9,236 nucleotides of DNA from CAWEHT01 sp963808455. Its GTDB lineage: Bacteria; Chloroflexota; Anaerolineae; CG2-30-64-16. Numbering within the stretch: the first letter of the stretch is position 1; each line of letters starts with the position of its first letter. Where the stretch lies: positions 1 to 9,236 of the forward strand of contig CAWEHT010000299.1 of NCBI GenBank assembly GCA_963808455.1. Direction: 5' to 3'. A program made the translations under genes and the position numbers. Below, in pieces: positions 7,210 to 9,236 of the stretch. A model generated the notes under the pieces. It saw only the letters and a program-made list of their open reading frames with translations, made no database searches and had not been told where the DNA came from.

Positions 7210-8376
7210 ATGGCGGAGCGAATCGCGCGACGGGTGGCAGCGGTGCCGCCCTCAGGCATCCGAAAGTTCTTTGATATCGCGGCCACGATGGCCGACGTGA
7301 TCTCGCTGGGCATCGGCGAGCCCGATTTCGTCACGCCGCAAGTGGTGCTGGAGGCGGGCATCGCTTCGCTGCGGCGCGGCGAGACGGCCTACACCTCCAA
7401 CTCCGGCATCCTGGGCCTGCGCGAGGCAATCGCTGCGAGATGGGAGCAGCTCTACGGCGTTGCCTATGACCCGGAGGGCGAAGTCCTCATCACGGTGGGC
7501 GGGTCGGAGGCTTTGTATCTGGCGTTGACGGCTATCCTCAACCCGGGCGACGAGGTCCTCGTGCCGGAACCGTGCTTCGTGGCTTACGAGCCGGAAGTGC
7601 TGCTCGCGGGCGGCACGCCGGTGCCGATCGCCACGCAGGTCGAAACCCTCTTCCAGGTGACCGGGGCGCAACTGCAGGCCGCCGTCACGCCGCGCACGCG
7701 CGCAATCCTGTTCAATTACCCCAACAATCCTACCGGGGCCGTGCTGGATCGCACACGGATGCAGGAGATCGCGGCCGTCGTCGAGCAGCACGACCTGTTG
7801 GCGATCTCAGATGAGATCTACGATCGCCTTACCTACGGCTGCGAGCATACCTGCTTCAGCAGCCTCGCGGGCATGCGAGACCGCACCATCGTCATCGGCG
7901 GCTTCTCGAAAGACTACGCGATGACCGGCTGGCGGCTGGGCTTCGCGCTGGGCCCGGCGGACATCATCGCCGCGATGCGCAAAGTGCACCAATACACGAT
8001 CATGTCGGCCCCAACTACGGCCCAGGTCGCGGCCATCACCGCGATGTCGGAGCCGGCGGCCCAGGACGCCGTGCAGACGATCCGCGAGTCGTACGACAAG
8101 CGGCGGCGCCTGCTCGTCGATGGGCTGAACGGCATCGGCATGCCGGCATTCGAGCCGCGGGGCGCCTTTTATGCCTTCCCGGACATCCGCGCCAGCGGCC
8201 TGACGTCGGAGGAATTCGCCTGGACGTTGCTCGAAGAAGAGAAGGTGGCCGTCGTCCCCGGGCCGGCCTTCGGGCTGGGCGGCGAAGGGTACGTGCGTAT
8301 GTGCTATGCGACGGCGTACGAGAAGCTCGAGCAGGCGCTCGAACGGATGGCGCACTTCATCCGCCGCCACGGCTAA
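7210..8376 (+). CDS. PLP-dependent class I/II aminotransferase (aspartate aminotransferase-like)
   Basis: A fold-type I aminotransferase that moves an amino group between an amino acid and a 2-oxo acid in the cytosol. The 388-residue protein is intact and of normal length. Motifs: SLGIGEPDFVTP (32-43), YTSNSGILGLREAI (61-74), NYPNNPTG (169-176, Asn173 near the PLP ring), SDEIYDRL (Asp201 and Tyr204, PLP ring contacts), GGFSKDYAMTGWRLG with the Schiff-base Lys234, and GYVRMCYA with Arg363 binding the substrate carboxylate. I choose ATG 7210 because GAGGAGG (7194-7200) stands nine nt before it; the open frame reaches back to 7102 but that extension has no similarity. It follows the UGPase by 132 nt with no visible promoter, so it may be the last gene of the operon. 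Aspartate is the likeliest substrate, but related enzymes (PatA-type, aromatic) share these motifs. Confidence 0.93.
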   Translation: MAERIARRVAAVPPSGIRKFFDIAATMADVISLGIGEPDFVTPQVVLEAGIASLRRGETAYTSNSGILGLREAIAARWEQLYGVAYDPEGEVLITVGGSEALYLALTAILNPGDEVLVPEPCFVAYEPEVLLAGGTPVPIATQVETLFQVTGAQLQAAVTPRTRAILFNYPNNPTGAVLDRTRMQEIAAVVEQHDLLAISDEIYDRLTYGCEHTCFSSLAGMRDRTIVIGGFSKDYAMTGWRLGFALGPADIIAAMRKVHQYTIMSAPTTAQVAAITAMSEPAAQDAVQTIRESYDKRRRLLVDGLNGIGMPAFEPRGAFYAFPDIRASGLTSEEFAWTLLEEEKVAVVPGPAFGLGGEGYVRMCYATAYEKLEQALERMAHFIRRHG

Positions 8377-8399
8377 GTGTCTATCCTAAAACTGCCTAT

Positions 8400-8588
8400 T
8401 GTCATTCTGAGTCCCCCATGCCGCCGCGGCGGCACATGGCATGGCAAGAAACCGCCGACCTGTCACTCTGAGCGGGTCGGCCCACGTACATTGTCCACGA
8501 CGGGCCACAGCGAAGAGTCCGTCGCTGGGGAGTTTCTTGGTAGTTCCCCCACGCCGGCGTGGGCCAGCCTGCATGCACGAGAGAAACT
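8400..8588. repeat. REP-like palindromic repeat block (TGTCAYTCTGAG type)
   Basis: Non-coding block after the aminotransferase. TGTCATTCTGAG (8400-8411) recurs as TGTCACTCTGAG (8461-8472). The second copy is followed by GCG and, after an insert, by AGCGAAGAGTC, so the repeat's characteristic CATTCTGAGCG...AGCGAAGA halves are separated by about 34 nt. Inside are self-complementary cores: 14 bp at 8420-8433, extended by CCAT/ATGG arms to 8416-8439, and a perfect 16-bp palindrome at 8548-8563. AGTTTCT (8531-8537) and AGAAACT (8582-8588) form an outer stem around the latter. This sequence style is familiar from dispersed intergenic repeats in high-GC bacterial genomes. The open frame through it is translated repeat, not a gene. 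Confidence 0.75.
8416..8439. terminator. GC-rich hairpin after the aminotransferase gene
   Basis: A 14-bp self-complementary core (8420-8433) flanked by CCAT and ATGG arms with a two-base bulge lies 40 nt after the aminotransferase stop. It could block transcription or protect the mRNA end, but has no uridine run, so the assignment rests on position and folding only. It is also part of the repeat block. Confidence 0.35.
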
Positions 8589-8601
8589 TGCCTGCGCCTG
8601 G

Positions 8602-8607
8602 TACAAT
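8602..8607 (+). promoter_or_regulatory. Orphan -10 box near the IS110 left end
   Basis: TACAAT (8602-8607) matches TATAAT at five of six positions, and GG precedes it. The place for a -35 box (about 8579-8585) holds only GAGAGAA-like sequence, so the promoter is incomplete here. In IS621, an IS110-family element, the bridge-RNA promoter is completed in the circular form, with the -35 box supplied by the right end. The arrangement here is consistent with that but unproven. Confidence 0.45.
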
Positions 8608-8613
8608 GCTCGG

Positions 8614-8800
8614 GTAGTAGCCGGACAAGCTAAGACCGGACCGTCACTGGTGTGATCCAACCCGCTCGGTAGTTTGGTCCTGGTCAGGCGTGATGTGCAC
8701 ACTGGTGGCAGCGCAGCGGGTTGGGCGCTGACCCCGTTTGAAAGATTATCAATTGGGGACCTGACCGGGTCTGGCGGCTCAGATTTCGCACTGGGAGAAG
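8614..8800 (+). ncRNA. Candidate IS110 bridge RNA in the transposase leader
   Basis: The roughly 200 nt between the repeat block and the transposase ATG contain no open gene but have folding potential. A 5' hairpin pairs CCGG 8621-8624 with CCGG 8636-8639. A perfect 10-bp stem (CCAACCCGCT 8657-8666 with AGCGGGTTGG 8715-8724) closes a 48-nt loop. Further 3', GACCC (8730-8734) can pair with GGGTC (8767-8771), or CCCC (8732-8735) with GGGG (8755-8758), and CTGA (8761-8764) with TCAG (8779-8782). In IS110-group elements the leader upstream of the recombinase encodes a structured bridge RNA of about 170-180 nt with target- and donor-binding loops. Size and place fit. The ends are estimates: 5' from the -10 box, 3' from the transposase ribosome site. 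Confidence 0.5.
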
Positions 8801-8807
8801 TGAAGCC

Positions 8808-9236
8808 ATGTCTGCTGAGCGTCATGCGGCGCCCCCCAAGACCTGGGAGGGGTTGAAGGTCATCCACCCACACGCTGCCGGGCTGGATATCGGCAGTGCC
8901 GAGATTTGGGCCGCGGTGCCCCCGGCCAGCGCGGCCAAGCCGGTGCGGCCCTTTGGCACCACCACCCCGGACTTGCAGGCCCTGGCGGATTGGCTCAAGG
9001 CATCGGGCGTGGACACGGTGGCCATGGAGGCGACGGGGGTGTACTGGGTGCCGGCCTATGAGGTGCTGGAAGCCCGCGGCTTCCAGGTCTTTGTGGTCAA
9101 TGCCCGCCACTTCGGGAACGCGCCCGGGCGCAAGTCGGATATTCAGGACTGCCAGTGGCTGCAGGAGCTGCACAGCGTGGGTCTGCTGCGCGGCTCCTTC
9201 CGTCCCGAGGCCGAGATCGTGGCCTTGCGGGCCTAC
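8808..9236 (+). CDS. IS110-family transposase (DEDD recombinase), N-terminal part
   Basis: This transposase/recombinase cuts and joins DNA with a RuvC-like DEDD domain plus a C-terminal serine domain, guided by an RNA encoded in the same element. The 143 visible residues are open to the window edge and cover the RuvC-like domain: Asp27 in AAGLDIGS, Glu74 in VAMEATGVYW, and Asp111/Asp114 in GRKSDIQD, the DEDD set. The following WLQELHSVGLLRGSFRP is typical of the family. The C-terminal IS116/IS110/IS902 domain with the catalytic serine lies beyond the edge, so integrity cannot be judged. The start ATG 8808 follows GGGAGAAG (8793-8800). The long leader before it, rather than after the gene, points to the IS110 rather than the IS1111 group. 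Confidence 0.93.
   Translation, partial: MSAERHAAPPKTWEGLKVIHPHAAGLDIGSAEIWAAVPPASAAKPVRPFGTTTPDLQALADWLKASGVDTVAMEATGVYWVPAYEVLEARGFQVFVVNARHFGNAPGRKSDIQDCQWLQELHSVGLLRGSFRPEAEIVALRAY

Larger units (their letters stand above)
8599..9236 (+). mobile_element. IS110-family insertion sequence, 5' part only
   Basis: The element includes the leader and the first 143 codons of a DEDD transposase, and it continues past the window. The left boundary is uncertain. I place it near 8599 because a CT dinucleotide (8598-8599), the usual core in IS621-type elements, stands directly before the orphan -10 box. IS110 elements lack terminal inverted repeats, so no symmetric end is expected. The element abuts a palindromic repeat block, a common target type for this family. 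Confidence 0.6.

Noticed and set aside
8400..8480. CRISPR array
   Set aside because: Only two imperfect 12-nt copies occur, with palindromic cores between them; there is no regular repeat-spacer series.
8377..8655. Plus-strand open frame of 92 codons after the aminotransferase
   Set aside because: Its protein (CHSERVG..., HSEES...) is the usual translation of the TGTCAYTCTGAG repeat and has no ribosome site.
8463..9173. Minus-strand open frame of 236 codons
   Set aside because: It runs antisense across the repeat block, the transposase leader and the transposase; no domain is seen.

Overview
The window is a GC-rich bacterial chromosomal segment of mostly housekeeping genes, ending in the 5' part of an IS110-family insertion sequence. 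The primary sigma factor with an acidic linker, a GatC/GatA pair, a UDPGP-type (eukaryote-like) UTP-glucose-1-phosphate uridylyltransferase and an MshA/sucrose-phosphate-synthase-like GT4 glycosyltransferase would suit a Chloroflexota bacterium. That placement is inferred from gene content and protein style, not from a marker alignment.

Layout: 1-333 is a leader with no recognisable gene. rpoD (sigma-70/SigA) runs 334-1575 (+) and is followed by a perfect 19-bp hairpin (1629-1670) where it converges with a minus-strand unit. That unit is a GT4 glycosyltransferase (3614-2340) followed after a short gap by a HAD-superfamily hydrolase (2327-1718). A divergent intergenic region (3615-3886) carries a good sigma-70 promoter (TTGCCC, 17 nt, TATAAT) for a plus-strand operon: gatC (3887-4186), gatA (4200-5672) and a UDP-glucose pyrophosphorylase (5685-7077), each 12-13 nt apart. 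A class I/II aminotransferase (7210-8376) follows after 132 nt. From 8400 to about 8590 lies a non-coding palindromic repeat block of the TGTCAYTCTGAG type. The IS110 transposase begins at 8808 and runs off the window. Its roughly 200-nt leader has the position, size and folding potential of a bridge RNA.

Four neighbouring genes (HAD, GT4, gatA, UGPase) together contain nine single-base frameshifts, mostly at or beside short homopolymers. Each leaves well-conserved protein continuing in another frame, with restored lengths close to family norms. rpoD, gatC, the aminotransferase and the visible transposase are intact. Base-call or assembly error is the simplest explanation, so I annotate these as single genes with the shift points given.

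Function: the plus operon joins tRNA-dependent amidation (GatCA, without gatB in view) to UDP-glucose supply. The divergent GT4 could use a sugar nucleotide, and the HAD protein may be a sugar-phosphate phosphatase. The most interesting element is the IS110 end beside a REP-like block, with a candidate RNA guide and a half promoter that could be completed only in a circular intermediate.
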